A stretch of 64,000 nt of DNA from assembly GCA_965178655.1 (NCBI GenBank), contig OZ238266.1:992001-1056000 (forward strand), in the 5' to 3' direction. A program made the translations under genes and the position numbers. The notes beneath the pieces were generated by a model. It ran no database searches and was not told where the DNA came from. It was given only the letters and a program-made list of their open reading frames with translations. Below, in pieces: positions 1-8,692 of the stretch; position 1 is the stretch's first letter; every line of letters begins with the position of its first letter. The stretch comes from GCA-2733415 sp965178655. GTDB lineage: Bacteria; Bacteroidota; Bacteroidia; Flavobacteriales; Flavobacteriaceae.

Positions 1-514
1 TTTTGATAACGTAAAAGTTCCTAAAGAAAATCTGTTACCTAATAAATCAGGTCTAGGTGCACCGTTAGGATGTTTAGATTCTGCACGTTACGGAATTGCA
101 TGGGGTGCTATTGGTGCTGCCATGGACTGTTACGATACTGCATTACGCTATTCTAAAGAACGCATGCAATTTGGTAAGCCTATTGGTCAGTTTCAATTAC
201 AACAAAAGAAATTAGCCGAAATGATTACCGAAATCACAAAAGCACAATTATTAACTTGGCGATTAGGAGTACTACGTAATAACGACACTGCTACATCTGC
301 ACAAATATCAATGGCTAAAAGAAATAATGTTGACATGGCTATTAATATTGCTCGTGAAGCACGACAAATGCTTGGCGGTATGGGTATTAGCGGAGAATAC
401 AGCATTATGCGTCATTCTATGAACCTTGAAAGCGTTATTACTTATGAGGGTACACACGATATTCACTTACTAATTACCGGATTAGATGTTACCGGATTAA
501 ATGCTTTTAAATAA
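1..514 (+). CDS. gcdH: glutaryl-CoA dehydrogenase, C-terminal part (truncated by window start)
   Basis: The reading frame is open from base 2 to a TAA at 512-514, so the 5' part lies outside the window. The visible 170 residues are the C-terminal half of an acyl-CoA dehydrogenase. The segment ARYGIAWGAIGAA, the KRNN motif, the MLGGMGI segment and YEGTHDIH match the glutaryl-CoA dehydrogenase subgroup. The Glu of YEGTHDIH corresponds to the catalytic base that removes the alpha proton. Family knowledge: FAD-dependent conversion of glutaryl-CoA to crotonyl-CoA in lysine and tryptophan breakdown. A strong hairpin terminator follows the stop codon. A related acyl-CoA dehydrogenase is possible but less likely. 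Confidence 0.9.
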   Translation, partial: FDNVKVPKENLLPNKSGLGAPLGCLDSARYGIAWGAIGAAMDCYDTALRYSKERMQFGKPIGQFQLQQKKLAEMITEITKAQLLTWRLGVLRNNDTATSAQISMAKRNNVDMAINIAREARQMLGGMGISGEYSIMRHSMNLESVITYEGTHDIHLLITGLDVTGLNAFK

Positions 515-532
515 AAGCATTTCGATATAGAC

Positions 533-566
533 ACAAAAAAGCCGCTTCATATGAAGCGGCTTTTTA
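533..566. terminator. bidirectional rho-independent terminator
   Basis: A perfect 10-bp palindrome, GCCGCTTCAT/ATGAAGCGGC at 541-560, has an A run on its left and a T run on its right, so it can terminate from both sides. It serves the gcdH-like gene (+) and the tRNA-Gln gene (-). Confidence 0.9.
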
Positions 567-570
567 CTTG

Positions 571-641
571 TTATCCCACAAGGATTCGAACCTTGACTGA
601 CAGTACCAAAAACTGAAGTGCTACCATTACACCATGGGACA
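571..641 (-). tRNA. tRNA-Gln (anticodon TTG)
   Basis: On the minus strand the sequence starts TGTCCCA (635-641) and its acceptor partner TGGGATA lies at 572-578, with A571 as discriminator. The T-arm GGTTCGAATCC and D-arm GGTGTAATGGTAGC are standard. The anticodon loop TTTTGGT places TTG at positions 34-36, which reads Gln codons CAA/CAG. The outermost anticodon-stem pair appears to be a T-T mismatch. No CCA is encoded. A good promoter lies just upstream and the shared terminator at 541-560 just downstream. Confidence 0.93.
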
Positions 642-658
642 ATGTGTGATTGCGGGTG

Positions 659-689
659 CAAATTTACAAGAAATAATGACTCATACAAA
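659..689 (-). promoter_or_regulatory. Bacteroidetes-type promoter for tRNA-Gln
   Basis: Read on the minus strand, a TTTG box (686-689) is followed after 19 bases by TAAATTTG (659-666), matching the TTTG-N19-TAnnTTTG consensus of the primary Bacteroidetes sigma factor. Transcription would start about 12 bases before the mature tRNA 5' end. Confidence 0.8.
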
Positions 690-835
690 CATTTTTGCTA
701 AAAAAACAAACTTATTTTTCTATAAACATTACATTAAAAAAAACAACTAACAACTATCTTGTTTTCAGCTATTTTTAAGATTTTATTAGGAATATTTTTT
801 AGTACTTTAGCAATTCTTAAAACATTACTACAATA

Positions 836-3800
836 ATGAGCGCATCGCAATTTACAAAATGGAATAAAATACTTGGATGGAGTGTTTTTACAATCGCACT
901 ACTCTCCTTCGGATTAACTGTTGAGCCAACCGCAAGTTTTTGGGATGCAGGAGAGTATATTGCTACCTCTGCAAACTTAGCCGTAGGACACCCACCCGGA
1001 GCGCCTTTGTTTCAGATGCTAGGGGCCTTTTTTGCTATGTTTTCTTTCGGAAACACACAATATATTGCCTTAATGGTAAACATGCTATCGGTAGTATCTA
1101 GCGCTTTTGCCATCTTGTTTCTGTTTTGGTCTATTAGTATTATTGCACAAAAAATTACCGCAATACACACACATAAAACAATTAAAACCCCAACAGTAGT
1201 TGCTGTGCTAGGAAGTGCCTTTGTTGGCGCCCTATCATTTACCTTTACAGATACTTTTTGGTATAATGCCGTAGAAACCGAGGTTTATGCCATGACAACT
1301 TTTATCATGTCTTTGCTGTTTTGGCTAGGCTTACGATGGGAAGCCGATATGCATAAACCACGCGGAAACAAATGGCTTATCATTATTGCTTTTGTTATTG
1401 GATTATCTTTTGGGGTACACTTTATGGGACTCCTCACCATACCAGCTATTGGATTAATTTACTTCTTTAAAAACTACAAAACAGTTACTGTAAAAAACTT
1501 TATCATTGCTAATATTGTAGCTATTGCAGTACTATTGTTTATCTTTAAATTACTACTCCCAAATGCATTAAGCTTTTTTGGATGGATAGAAGTCACTTTA
1601 GTTAACGGACTAGGACTCCCTTTTCATTCTGGATCTATCATTGGCCTAACAGTTCTTATTGCTGCTTTCTACTATATTTTAAAGTTTACAAGACAACAAG
1701 GCTATGTAAATGCTAACACCCTAACCCTTTGCGTATTATTTATATTTATAGGGTTTTCATCATGGACCATGTTGCCAATTCGCGCAAATGCAGGAACCAC
1801 CATTAACGAAAACAATCCCGGCAATGCCCGTGAATTACTTGCGTACTACAACCTAGAACAATATCCTTCTAATCCGTTTTTATACGGACCGCAGTTTACA
1901 GATCAGTATGCCGGATACAACGAAAACAATCCGTTTAAAGACGACAAACCTAAATACGAGCAAGACAAAAAACTAGGTAAGTACGTTATTGTAAACAACT
2001 ACAAAAACGCCCTTAATAACGCACACCAAGACCACCTAGCCTTCCTTCCTAGAATGTGGAGTCAGGCAAACGCAGAACGCTATTTAGAATTTATTAACCT
2101 CACTATAGCAGCCAAACCTGCTTACTCCGGAAAGAGAGAGTTGCAAGAAATTATTGCTAAATTTAATGATGATGCCGCACAAGGTATTTCTACCACAGAA
2201 GAACAGCTATCATTTATTAAAAAATTTAGCCAGTACATTGATGTACAAAAGCCAAGCTTAATTGAAAACTTTAGCTTTATGCTAGAATACCAACTTGGCT
2301 ACATGTATTTCCGTTATTTTATGTGGAATTTTACAGGAAGACAAGACGATATTCAAGGAAAATATAACAACAACGGAAATTGGATTAGCGGTATCTCATT
2401 TATTGACTCTTTTGTTTTAGGAATCTCTCAAGACAACCTGCCAGATGACATTAAAAACAACAAAGGTAGAAACACTTACTTTTTCTTACCCTTTATTTTA
2501 GGACTTATAGGACTCTTTTTTGTCGCTAAAAAAGACATCAAGTTATTTTGGGTGCTTTTAGTTTTCTTTTTATTTACCGGACTAGCCATTCAAGTATACA
2601 CTAATGTCCGTCCGTTTGAACCTCGCGAACGCGACTACTCTGTAGTAGGCTCCTTTTATGTGTTTTCTATCTGGATCGGATTAGGAGTACTAAGCCTATA
2701 TAATGGTCTAACAAAATACTTGTCACCAAAAATTACTGCGCCCTTAGTGACCGCTATTTGCCTACTGGCTGTTCCGGTATTACTTGCTAATCAAAATTGG
2801 GACGACCACGACAGATCAAACAAATACACTGCGCAATCTATGGCAAAAGCATACCTAGATTCATGTCAAGAAAATGCTATTTTATTCACCATTGGCGATA
2901 ACGACACCTTTGCACTATGGTATTTACAAGAAATTGAAGGCTACCGACGTGATGTGCGCGTTGTAAACACCAGCCTTTTTGCTACCGACTGGTATATAGA
3001 CCAAATGAAACGAAAAGCATATGATAGCGATCCTATCCCCTCTCAACTTACCCATAAACAATACCGATGGGGAACAAGAGATATGATGATCTACCAAGAA
3101 CGCACAACAGACACTATTAGCGTAAAACAATTAATCAATTTTATTGCTTTAGACAAAGAAGAGCTTTTAGTTGAACTACAAAGCGGACAAAAGCATCATA
3201 CGTTTCCTTCTAAAAACATAAGTATTCCTGTAGATAAAAAACAGGTGTTAGCACACCATATTGTAAATGAAAAATATGCCGATAAAATTGAAGACAACCT
3301 TTTTATGCATATCAACAAAGATTTACTAGGCAAGCAACACCTACTAATGTTAGATATTCTTGCAAACAACAATTGGGAGCGACCAATTTACTTTTCAGGA
3401 GGGAGCCAAGACCCTGCAGAATTTATGTGGCTAAAAGATTACTTGCAATATGATGGAATTATCTACAAGCTTGTTCCTATCCATTCACCAATAGCAGATG
3501 GGAATCCGTTTGACATGGGTTTCATTGACACAGCATCTGCCTATACCAAAATAATGAACTGGAATTGGGGTAACTCCGGTAGTGAAGACATTTACCATGA
3601 TGTAGAAACTAGAACCAACGCACTAAGCTACCGAGCAAGTATTGCACGTGTAACAGAAAAACTCATTGCAGAAAACCAATTAAGTAAAGCTGAAGAACTG
3701 ATTGACCTAGCAATGGAAAAAATGCCTGTACATAAATTTAAACTCTACTCCTTAGTAGAACCTTTTATGAACGGATACTACCAGGTTAATAAACCCGAAA

Positions 3801-4336
3801 AAGCACAACAAGTATATGCCGAACTAAGCAAAATATACAAGGACCATTTAGATTACTATAGCGGACTAGATACCAATAAAAAATACCGCGTTGTAGAGGA
3901 TATTGTAACCGACCTAGAGCGTTTTAAGAGTATTATCATTACCAGTATTGAACACCAAGACAGTGAACTTATCTCTACCGAAATTCCATACTATCTAGAA
4001 ACGCTTCAAACATTCAAGCCCTTTTTAAACGAGATAGGATACGGTATAAGCCTCGAATATTTTATTGAAGGGCTATATATTAATAACAGTCCCGAAAAAG
4101 CTAGAAAACTCTACTTATCAGAAGTAGCCAAACTACAACAAAACATAGATGCCGCAAGCACATTAGATGAAGAGCGCATGCATCATTTTGCAGAACAAAT
4201 ATTAACAGACATTAGCGATTACAAAGCACTTTTAAGAACCGTTCATAAATATGATGATAGCTTGTTTTTTAATAGCGAAAAAGCATTGTTTGACACAAAA
4301 CTAAATAGTCTAGAAAAATTATTTAAAGAAAATTAA
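836..4336 (+). CDS. GT117 (DUF2723) family polytopic membrane glycosyltransferase with C-terminal repeat region
   Basis: The 1166-residue protein begins with many membrane helices (about residues 14-340 and 560-660) and ends with a long soluble part. Near the N-terminus are the family hallmarks WDAGE (36-40) and HPPGAP (52-57); the DAGE acidic pair sits where PMT-fold lipid-linked sugar transferases carry their catalytic acids. Residues about 930-1150 look helical and TPR-like. The DUF2723 family is abundant in Bacteroidetes and is now classed as glycosyltransferase family 117, so transfer of a lipid-linked sugar to exported protein or glycan is likely. The acceptor cannot be told from sequence. 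The gene is monocistronic or cotranscribed with the next gene 16 bases downstream. Confidence 0.85.
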   Translation: MSASQFTKWNKILGWSVFTIALLSFGLTVEPTASFWDAGEYIATSANLAVGHPPGAPLFQMLGAFFAMFSFGNTQYIALMVNMLSVVSSAFAILFLFWSISIIAQKITAIHTHKTIKTPTVVAVLGSAFVGALSFTFTDTFWYNAVETEVYAMTTFIMSLLFWLGLRWEADMHKPRGNKWLIIIAFVIGLSFGVHFMGLLTIPAIGLIYFFKNYKTVTVKNFIIANIVAIAVLLFIFKLLLPNALSFFGWIEVTLVNGLGLPFHSGSIIGLTVLIAAFYYILKFTRQQGYVNANTLTLCVLFIFIGFSSWTMLPIRANAGTTINENNPGNARELLAYYNLEQYPSNPFLYGPQFTDQYAGYNENNPFKDDKPKYEQDKKLGKYVIVNNYKNALNNAHQDHLAFLPRMWSQANAERYLEFINLTIAAKPAYSGKRELQEIIAKFNDDAAQGISTTEEQLSFIKKFSQYIDVQKPSLIENFSFMLEYQLGYMYFRYFMWNFTGRQDDIQGKYNNNGNWISGISFIDSFVLGISQDNLPDDIKNNKGRNTYFFLPFILGLIGLFFVAKKDIKLFWVLLVFFLFTGLAIQVYTNVRPFEPRERDYSVVGSFYVFSIWIGLGVLSLYNGLTKYLSPKITAPLVTAICLLAVPVLLANQNWDDHDRSNKYTAQSMAKAYLDSCQENAILFTIGDNDTFALWYLQEIEGYRRDVRVVNTSLFATDWYIDQMKRKAYDSDPIPSQLTHKQYRWGTRDMMIYQERTTDTISVKQLINFIALDKEELLVELQSGQKHHTFPSKNISIPVDKKQVLAHHIVNEKYADKIEDNLFMHINKDLLGKQHLLMLDILANNNWERPIYFSGGSQDPAEFMWLKDYLQYDGIIYKLVPIHSPIADGNPFDMGFIDTASAYTKIMNWNWGNSGSEDIYHDVETRTNALSYRASIARVTEKLIAENQLSKAEELIDLAMEKMPVHKFKLYSLVEPFMNGYYQVNKPEKAQQVYAELSKIYKDHLDYYSGLDTNKKYRVVEDIVTDLERFKSIIITSIEHQDSELISTEIPYYLETLQTFKPFLNEIGYGISLEYFIEGLYINNSPEKARKLYLSEVAKLQQNIDAASTLDEERMHHFAEQILTDISDYKALLRTVHKYDDSLFFNSEKALFDTKLNSLEKLFKEN

Positions 4337-4352
4337 TCAAAACCACAAAGTT

Positions 4353-4760
4353 ATGAATGTAATTGTCAGAAACGTATTAGCCGTAATTGTAGGTTGTATT
4401 ATTGGAATGATTGTTAATATGGCAATCATTGTAGTAAGCGCACAAATTATTCCTCCGCCAGCAGGCGTAGACAGCACTACTACAGAAGGACTTGCTGCAG
4501 CCATGCATTTATTTGAAGCCAAACACTTTATTTTTCCGTTTTTAGCACACGCAATAGGAACATTTGCAGGCGCATTTATCGCAGCTCGCATTGCAGCCAC
4601 ACACAAAATGGCTTTTGCAATAAGCATTGGTGTCTTTTTTTTAATAGGTGGCGTAACTATGGCATACCAATTACCTGCACCAATGTGGTTTGAAATACTC
4701 GACCTTACATGTGCCTATATCCTTATGGGGTGGCTTGCAGGAAAACTAAACACCAACTAA
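4353..4760 (+). CDS. small hypothetical membrane protein (four predicted helices)
   Basis: This 135-residue protein has hydrophobic segments at about residues 5-30, 53-75, 85-104 and 112-131, consistent with four membrane helices and short loops. A Pro-Pro-Ala-Gly-Val stretch near residue 37 lies in the first outer loop. It starts only 16 bases after the GT117 gene, so the two are probably cotranscribed. I do not recognise the family; similar small proteins are common in Flavobacteriaceae. No catalytic or binding motif is visible, so no function is proposed. Confidence 0.75.
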   Translation: MNVIVRNVLAVIVGCIIGMIVNMAIIVVSAQIIPPPAGVDSTTTEGLAAAMHLFEAKHFIFPFLAHAIGTFAGAFIAARIAATHKMAFAISIGVFFLIGGVTMAYQLPAPMWFEILDLTCAYILMGWLAGKLNTN

Positions 4761-4861
4761 TAATAAAACTTAAAGTCTTAATTTTAAATGTAGCACCAAT
4801 TTTAATCATCACTTTTTTTCTTAAAAAAAAGGAAGAATTAACAAATTCATTTTCAAAGAGT

Positions 4862-4892
4862 TTTGGTAACTGAATTATTAGTTGTACTTTTG
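4862..4892 (+). promoter_or_regulatory. promoter of the rplM-rpsI transcript
   Basis: TTTG at 4862-4865 is followed after exactly 19 bases by TACTTTTG at 4885-4892, a full match to the Bacteroidetes TTTG-N19-TAnnTTTG promoter. The predicted start, near 4897, falls at a small hairpin ACTCT-TTTG-AGAGT (4896-4909), leaving a leader of roughly 40 bases before the GTG of rplM. Confidence 0.82.
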
Positions 4893-4940
4893 CAAACTCT
4901 TTTGAGAGTAAGGAATGTTTAATAATTAAAATGAATTAGT

Positions 4941-5396
4941 GTGGATACATTAAGCTACAAAACTATTTCAGCCAACAAAAACACCGTAAACAAAGAATGG
5001 GTTTTAGTTGATGCTGAAGGGCAAACGTTAGGTAGAATGTCTTCTATAGTTGCAAAACTAATAAGAGGTAAATTCAAGCCTAACTACACACCTCACGTTG
5101 ATTGTGGAGATAACGTTGTTGTTATCAACGCAGAAAAAATCATCTTATCAGGTAAAAAGTGGACGGATAAAAGTTATATTCGTCACACAGGATACCCTGG
5201 AGGTCAAAAATCTTTAACTGCTACCGAGTTGTTCGAAAAGGACCCTACTCGTTTAGTAGAAAAATCAGTAAAAGGAATGTTACCTAAGAACAAATTAGGT
5301 AGTGCATTATTCCGTAACCTAAAAGTCTATGCTGGCGCTGAGCACAATCAAGAAGCTCAAAAGCCAAAGACGATTAACTTAAACGACTATTTATAA
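4941..5396 (+). CDS. rplM: 50S ribosomal protein L13 (uL13)
   Basis: The 151-residue product has the complete uL13 fold. KEWVLVDAEGQTLGRMSS and GKFKPNYTPHVDCGD in the N-terminal half and the MLPKNKLG segment near residue 115 are diagnostic. uL13 is an early-assembly protein of the large subunit. The start chosen is GTG at 4941, which gives the usual flavobacterial N-terminus MDTLSYKT; the preceding ATG (4931) opens only a two-codon frame, ATG-AAT-TAG. The stop codon TAA overlaps the ATG of rpsI by one base, so the two genes are translationally coupled, as in most bacteria. Confidence 0.98.
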   Translation: MDTLSYKTISANKNTVNKEWVLVDAEGQTLGRMSSIVAKLIRGKFKPNYTPHVDCGDNVVVINAEKIILSGKKWTDKSYIRHTGYPGGQKSLTATELFEKDPTRLVEKSVKGMLPKNKLGSALFRNLKVYAGAEHNQEAQKPKTINLNDYL

Positions 5397-5782
5397 TGGA
5401 AGTTATACACAAAATCGGACGTAGAAAAACTGCTGTAGCAAGAATTTACCTTTCGGAAGGAAGCGGTAAAATTACAGTAAACAAAAAAGAAATGAGTACG
5501 TATTTCCCTACAGGAACTTTACAGTACAAAGTTATGCAACCGTTAACTTTAACAGAAAACGCTGAAAACTTTGATGTAAACGTAAATGTATTTGGAGGTG
5601 GTATCACTGGTCAAGCAGAAGCTGTCCGTTTAGCAATTTCTCGCGCAGTATGTGAGTTAAATGAAGAAAACAGAGGCGTCTTAAAACCAGAAGGATTATT
5701 AACTAGAGACCCAAGAATGGTTGAACGTAAGAAATTCGGTCAGAAAAAGGCACGTAAGAAGTTCCAATTCTCTAAACGTTAA
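5396..5782 (+). CDS. rpsI: 30S ribosomal protein S9 (uS9)
   Basis: This 128-residue protein shows the uS9 signature: IGRRKTAVARIYL at the N-terminus, a GGGITGQAEA segment in the middle, and a long basic tail ending KKFQFSKR. The C-terminal arginine of uS9 contacts P-site tRNA in known ribosomes, and here the last residue is Arg. The gene overlaps rplM by one base. The 190 bases to rpsB contain no gene but hold inverted repeats described separately. Confidence 0.98.
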   Translation: MEVIHKIGRRKTAVARIYLSEGSGKITVNKKEMSTYFPTGTLQYKVMQPLTLTENAENFDVNVNVFGGGITGQAEAVRLAISRAVCELNEENRGVLKPEGLLTRDPRMVERKKFGQKKARKKFQFSKR

Positions 5783-5972
5783 TCTTGTTTCCAGATTGAC
5801 TGGAAAACTCAACTTAATAGAATCTCTAATAAAAGAAATTCAATTAAGTTTATCAAAATTTAAAACAATTGTTGTCGTTGCTTTGGTAAAAAAACCAAAG
5901 AATTAGTTTAGCATCTAAATGATTACGTGTTAATTATTGCTACTACAACGAAGAACGTAAACTATTACAAAA
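5783..5972 (+). promoter_or_regulatory. rpsI-rpsB intergenic leader with inverted repeats
   Basis: No gene is visible here. Two inverted repeats stand out: AACTTAAT (about 5811) against ATTAAGTT (about 5842), and a perfect 7-bp hairpin CTTTGGT...ACCAAAG at 5881-5900. The position directly before rpsB is where r-protein autoregulatory leaders often lie, but nothing here matches a leader that I recognise. It could equally be a weak terminator plus promoter region. Confidence 0.35.
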
Positions 5973-6785
5973 ATGGCAAATAACATAGAAGTAAAAGACT
6001 TACTTGAGGCAGGTGTACATTTCGGACACATGACTCGCAAATGGGATCCAAACATGGCTCCATATATCTATATGGAACGTAATGGAATTCACATTATTAA
6101 CTTATACAAAACTGCTGCTAAAATTGAAGAAGCAAACAATGCTTTAAAAAAAATTGCAGCATCTGGTAGAAAAATACTTTTCGTAGCTACCAAAAAACAA
6201 GCAAAAGATATCGTAGCTGAAAAAGCAGGCGCTGTAAATATGCCTTATATTACAGAAAGATGGCCTGGTGGAATGCTAACTAACTTTGTAACTATCCGTA
6301 AAGCTGTTAAAAAAATGGCTTCTATTGATAGAATGAAGAAAGACGGTACTTTTATGACTTTATCTAAAAAAGAGCGTTTACAAGTAGACCGTTTAAGAGC
6401 TAAGTTAGAAAAGAATTTAGGTTCAATTTCTGACATGACTCGTTTACCTGGAGCACTTTTTGTTGTTGATATTAGAAGAGAGCACATCGCTATTAAAGAA
6501 GCACAAAAATTAAACATTCCTATCTTCGCAATGGTAGATACAAACTCTGACCCAAGAGAGGTTGATTTTGTTATACCTGCCAATGATGATGCCTCTAAAT
6601 CTATAAACAGTGTTTTAGGTCACGTTACTGAAGCTGTAGCTGAAGGTTTAGCCGACAGAAAAGCAGAAAAAGACGCCCCTAAAAAAGAAAAAGAAGCTGC
6701 TAAAAAAGTAGACGCCCCTAAAGTAGAAGCAACAACAGAAACTGTTGAAGCTAAAACTGAAGAATCGGCTACCGAAAAAAAATAA
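5973..6785 (+). CDS. rpsB: 30S ribosomal protein S2 (uS2) with charged C-terminal extension
   Basis: Residues 1-225 form a standard uS2: LLEAGVHFGHMTRKWDPNM at the start, TERWPGGMLTNF in the middle and DTNSDPREVDFVIPANDDA near residue 195. uS2 is a late-assembling small-subunit protein at the mRNA exit. The last about 45 residues are a low-complexity Ala/Lys/Glu tail, an extension I associate with Bacteroidetes uS2 but whose role is not known. It is followed by tsf, the usual partner, with a strong hairpin between them. Confidence 0.98.
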   Translation: MANNIEVKDLLEAGVHFGHMTRKWDPNMAPYIYMERNGIHIINLYKTAAKIEEANNALKKIAASGRKILFVATKKQAKDIVAEKAGAVNMPYITERWPGGMLTNFVTIRKAVKKMASIDRMKKDGTFMTLSKKERLQVDRLRAKLEKNLGSISDMTRLPGALFVVDIRREHIAIKEAQKLNIPIFAMVDTNSDPREVDFVIPANDDASKSINSVLGHVTEAVAEGLADRKAEKDAPKKEKEAAKKVDAPKVEATTETVEAKTEESATEKK

Positions 6786-6796
6786 TAACTGATTTC

Positions 6797-6832
6797 AAGT
6801 AGCCTGATTTTTACACAAAAGTCAGGCTACTT
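6797..6832 (+). terminator. hairpin between rpsB and tsf (partial terminator or processing site)
   Basis: AAGTAGCCTGA (6797-6807) and TCAGGCTACTT (6822-6832) form a perfect 11-bp stem with a 14-base loop. It is followed by AATTTTAAAC instead of a clean T run, so it may be a leaky terminator or an RNA-stability element that sets different levels of S2 and EF-Ts. The tsf start is 20 bases further on. Confidence 0.7.
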
Positions 6833-6851
6833 AATTTTAAACACATACACA

Positions 6852-7817
6852 ATGAAAATTACTGCTGCAGACGTAAAAAAATTAAGAGACGCTACCGGTG
6901 CCGGAATGATGGATTGTAAAAAATCATTAGTTGAAGCCGAAGGTGATTTCGATAAAGCATTAGACCTTTTACGTAAAAAAGGACAAAAAGTTGCTGCAAA
7001 AAGAGCTGATAGAGATTCTTCTGAAGGAGCTGTTATCGCTGTGGTTAACAACGAAGCTACATCTGGAGCTGTTGTTTGCCTTAACTGTGAAACTGATTTT
7101 GTAGCGATGAACGAAGATTTCGTAGCATTAGCAAAAGGTTTTGCAACATTAGCATTAAACTATAACACTAAAGAAGATTTCTTAGCTGCTGACTACAACG
7201 GAATGACCGTTGCAGAAAAGCTTATAGAACAAACTGGTGTTATTGGTGAGAAAATTGAAATTGGTGGTTTTGAAAGATTAAACGCACCATTTGTTGGATC
7301 ATACATTCACGTTGGAAACAAAATTGCATCTATCGTAGGACTATCTAGTGCTGTTGATAATGCTGCAGTACTAAGTAAAGACTTAGCAATGCAAGCTGCC
7401 GCTATGGGAGCAACATCATTATCTTACAAAGATTTTGACCCTGCATTTATCGCTTCTGAAACTGAAGCTAGAATTGCAGTTATAGAAAAAGATAATATCG
7501 AATTAGGACGTTTAGGAAAAACCCTTAAAAATGTACCTCAGTACATTTCTATGGCTCAACTTACTGACGATGTATTAGCTAAAGCAGAAGAAACTGCTAA
7601 AGCTGAACTTGCTGCAGAAGGTAAACCAGAGAAAATTTGGGACAGAATTCTTCCAGGAAAAATGGAAAGATTCATTTCTGACAACACTACTCTTGATAAA
7701 GAACAATGTTTATTAGACCAAGACTTTATTAAAGAAGCTAAGCAAACTGTTGCACAATATGTAACTACATATGGTGACGTTGCTGTTGCAGACTTTAAAA
7801 GAGTATCTTTAGTATAA
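6852..7817 (+). CDS. tsf: translation elongation factor Ts
   Basis: The 321-residue protein starts with a UBA-like domain containing KKLRDATGAGMMDCKKSL, the classic EF-Ts N-terminus. It then has CLNCETDFVAMN (around residue 75), where the TDFVA motif inserts near the EF-Tu magnesium site to release GDP. The length is somewhat above the E. coli form of about 283 residues because the core is extended. It recycles EF-Tu in the cytoplasm. It lies downstream of rpsB in the widespread rpsB-tsf order and ends before a strong terminator. Confidence 0.97.
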   Translation: MKITAADVKKLRDATGAGMMDCKKSLVEAEGDFDKALDLLRKKGQKVAAKRADRDSSEGAVIAVVNNEATSGAVVCLNCETDFVAMNEDFVALAKGFATLALNYNTKEDFLAADYNGMTVAEKLIEQTGVIGEKIEIGGFERLNAPFVGSYIHVGNKIASIVGLSSAVDNAAVLSKDLAMQAAAMGATSLSYKDFDPAFIASETEARIAVIEKDNIELGRLGKTLKNVPQYISMAQLTDDVLAKAEETAKAELAAEGKPEKIWDRILPGKMERFISDNTTLDKEQCLLDQDFIKEAKQTVAQYVTTYGDVAVADFKRVSLV

Positions 7818-7836
7818 GCATTACTTATAACAACTT

Positions 7837-7876
7837 AAAAGCTTCTTTTCTATTACAGAAAAGAAGCTTTTTTTAT
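7837..7876 (+). terminator. rho-independent terminator after tsf
   Basis: AAAAGCTTCTTTTC (7837-7850), a 7-base loop, and GAAAAGAAGCTTTT (7858-7871) form a perfect 14-bp stem that runs into a T tract. It closes the rpsB-tsf transcript. Confidence 0.92.
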
Positions 7877-7931
7877 GCCCTTTTTTAAAGGCTTACTAAA
7901 ATTCAATTTCAAAATTTAATTGCCATAACTA

Positions 7932-7961
7932 TTGAAAAAAAGGAATTCAAATGTATATTTG
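7932..7961 (+). promoter_or_regulatory. promoter of pyrH-frr
   Basis: TTG at 7932-7934 is followed after 19 bases by TATATTTG at 7954-7961. The transcript would start near 7967, about 13 bases before the pyrH ATG. This shows that the in-frame TTG at 7932 is a promoter element and not a start codon. Confidence 0.82.
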
Positions 7962-7979
7962 CATAAACAACCCTACACA

Positions 7980-8687
7980 ATGCAATACAAAAGAATTCTC
8001 TTAAAATTATCTGGTGAAGCCTTAATGGGAGAACGCCAATACGGAATAGACCCAAAAAGACTTGCTGAATACGCTCAAGATATTAAAGAGTTAGTTGACA
8101 AAGGTGTTGAGGTTGCTATTGTTATTGGTGGTGGTAACATTTTTAGAGGTGTAGCTGGTGCCAGCAACGGAATGGATCGTGTTCAAGGCGATTATATGGG
8201 CATGCTTGCAACCGTTATTAACGGATTAGCACTACAAAGCGCTCTAGAAGACGCTAACATACAAACCCGACTACAAACTGCTATAAAAATAGAAGCCATT
8301 GCAGAACCATACATTAAACGTCGTGCCACAAGACATCTTGAGAAAGGTCGCGTTGTTATTTTTGGTTCTGGAACAGGAAACCCTTACTTTACAACAGACT
8401 CTGCTGCCGTTTTACGTGCTATAGAAATTAATGCCGATGTTATTTTAAAAGGAACTCGCGTAGATGGTATCTACAACGAAGATCCAGAAAAAAATCCAGA
8501 CGCTATAAAATACAACAACATCAGCTTTAATGATGTCATTAAAAAAGGCTTAAAAGTAATGGATATGACCGCCTTTACACTAAGTCAAGAAAACAACCTA
8601 CCAATTATTGTCTTTGACATGAACACCAGAGGAAACCTCTTAAAAGTTATGCATGGCGAAAATATTGGTACTAAAGTAACCTCATAA
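7980..8687 (+). CDS. pyrH: uridylate kinase (UMP kinase)
   Basis: The 235-residue protein is a bacterial amino-acid-kinase-fold UMP kinase: YKRILLKLSGEALMG at the N-terminus binds ATP phosphates, and IVIGGGNIFRG and GTGNPYFTTDSAA bind UMP and ATP. It makes UDP from UMP and is the entry to UTP and CTP synthesis. The frame could be extended to a TTG at 7932, but that TTG is the -33 box of a consensus promoter, so ATG 7980 is chosen. The gene is followed by frr after 5 bases, an order conserved in many bacteria. Confidence 0.97.
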   Translation: MQYKRILLKLSGEALMGERQYGIDPKRLAEYAQDIKELVDKGVEVAIVIGGGNIFRGVAGASNGMDRVQGDYMGMLATVINGLALQSALEDANIQTRLQTAIKIEAIAEPYIKRRATRHLEKGRVVIFGSGTGNPYFTTDSAAVLRAIEINADVILKGTRVDGIYNEDPEKNPDAIKYNNISFNDVIKKGLKVMDMTAFTLSQENNLPIIVFDMNTRGNLLKVMHGENIGTKVTS

Positions 8688-8692
8688 ACACT

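Noticed and set aside
5721..5906. Small ORF over the end of rpsI and the leader of rpsB
   Set aside because: It overlaps rpsI in another frame and has no recognisable domain or start signal; treated as a chance frame.
7932..7979. N-terminal extension of PyrH from TTG 7932
   Set aside because: The TTG is the -33 element of a consensus promoter and the extension has no homology to UMP kinases.
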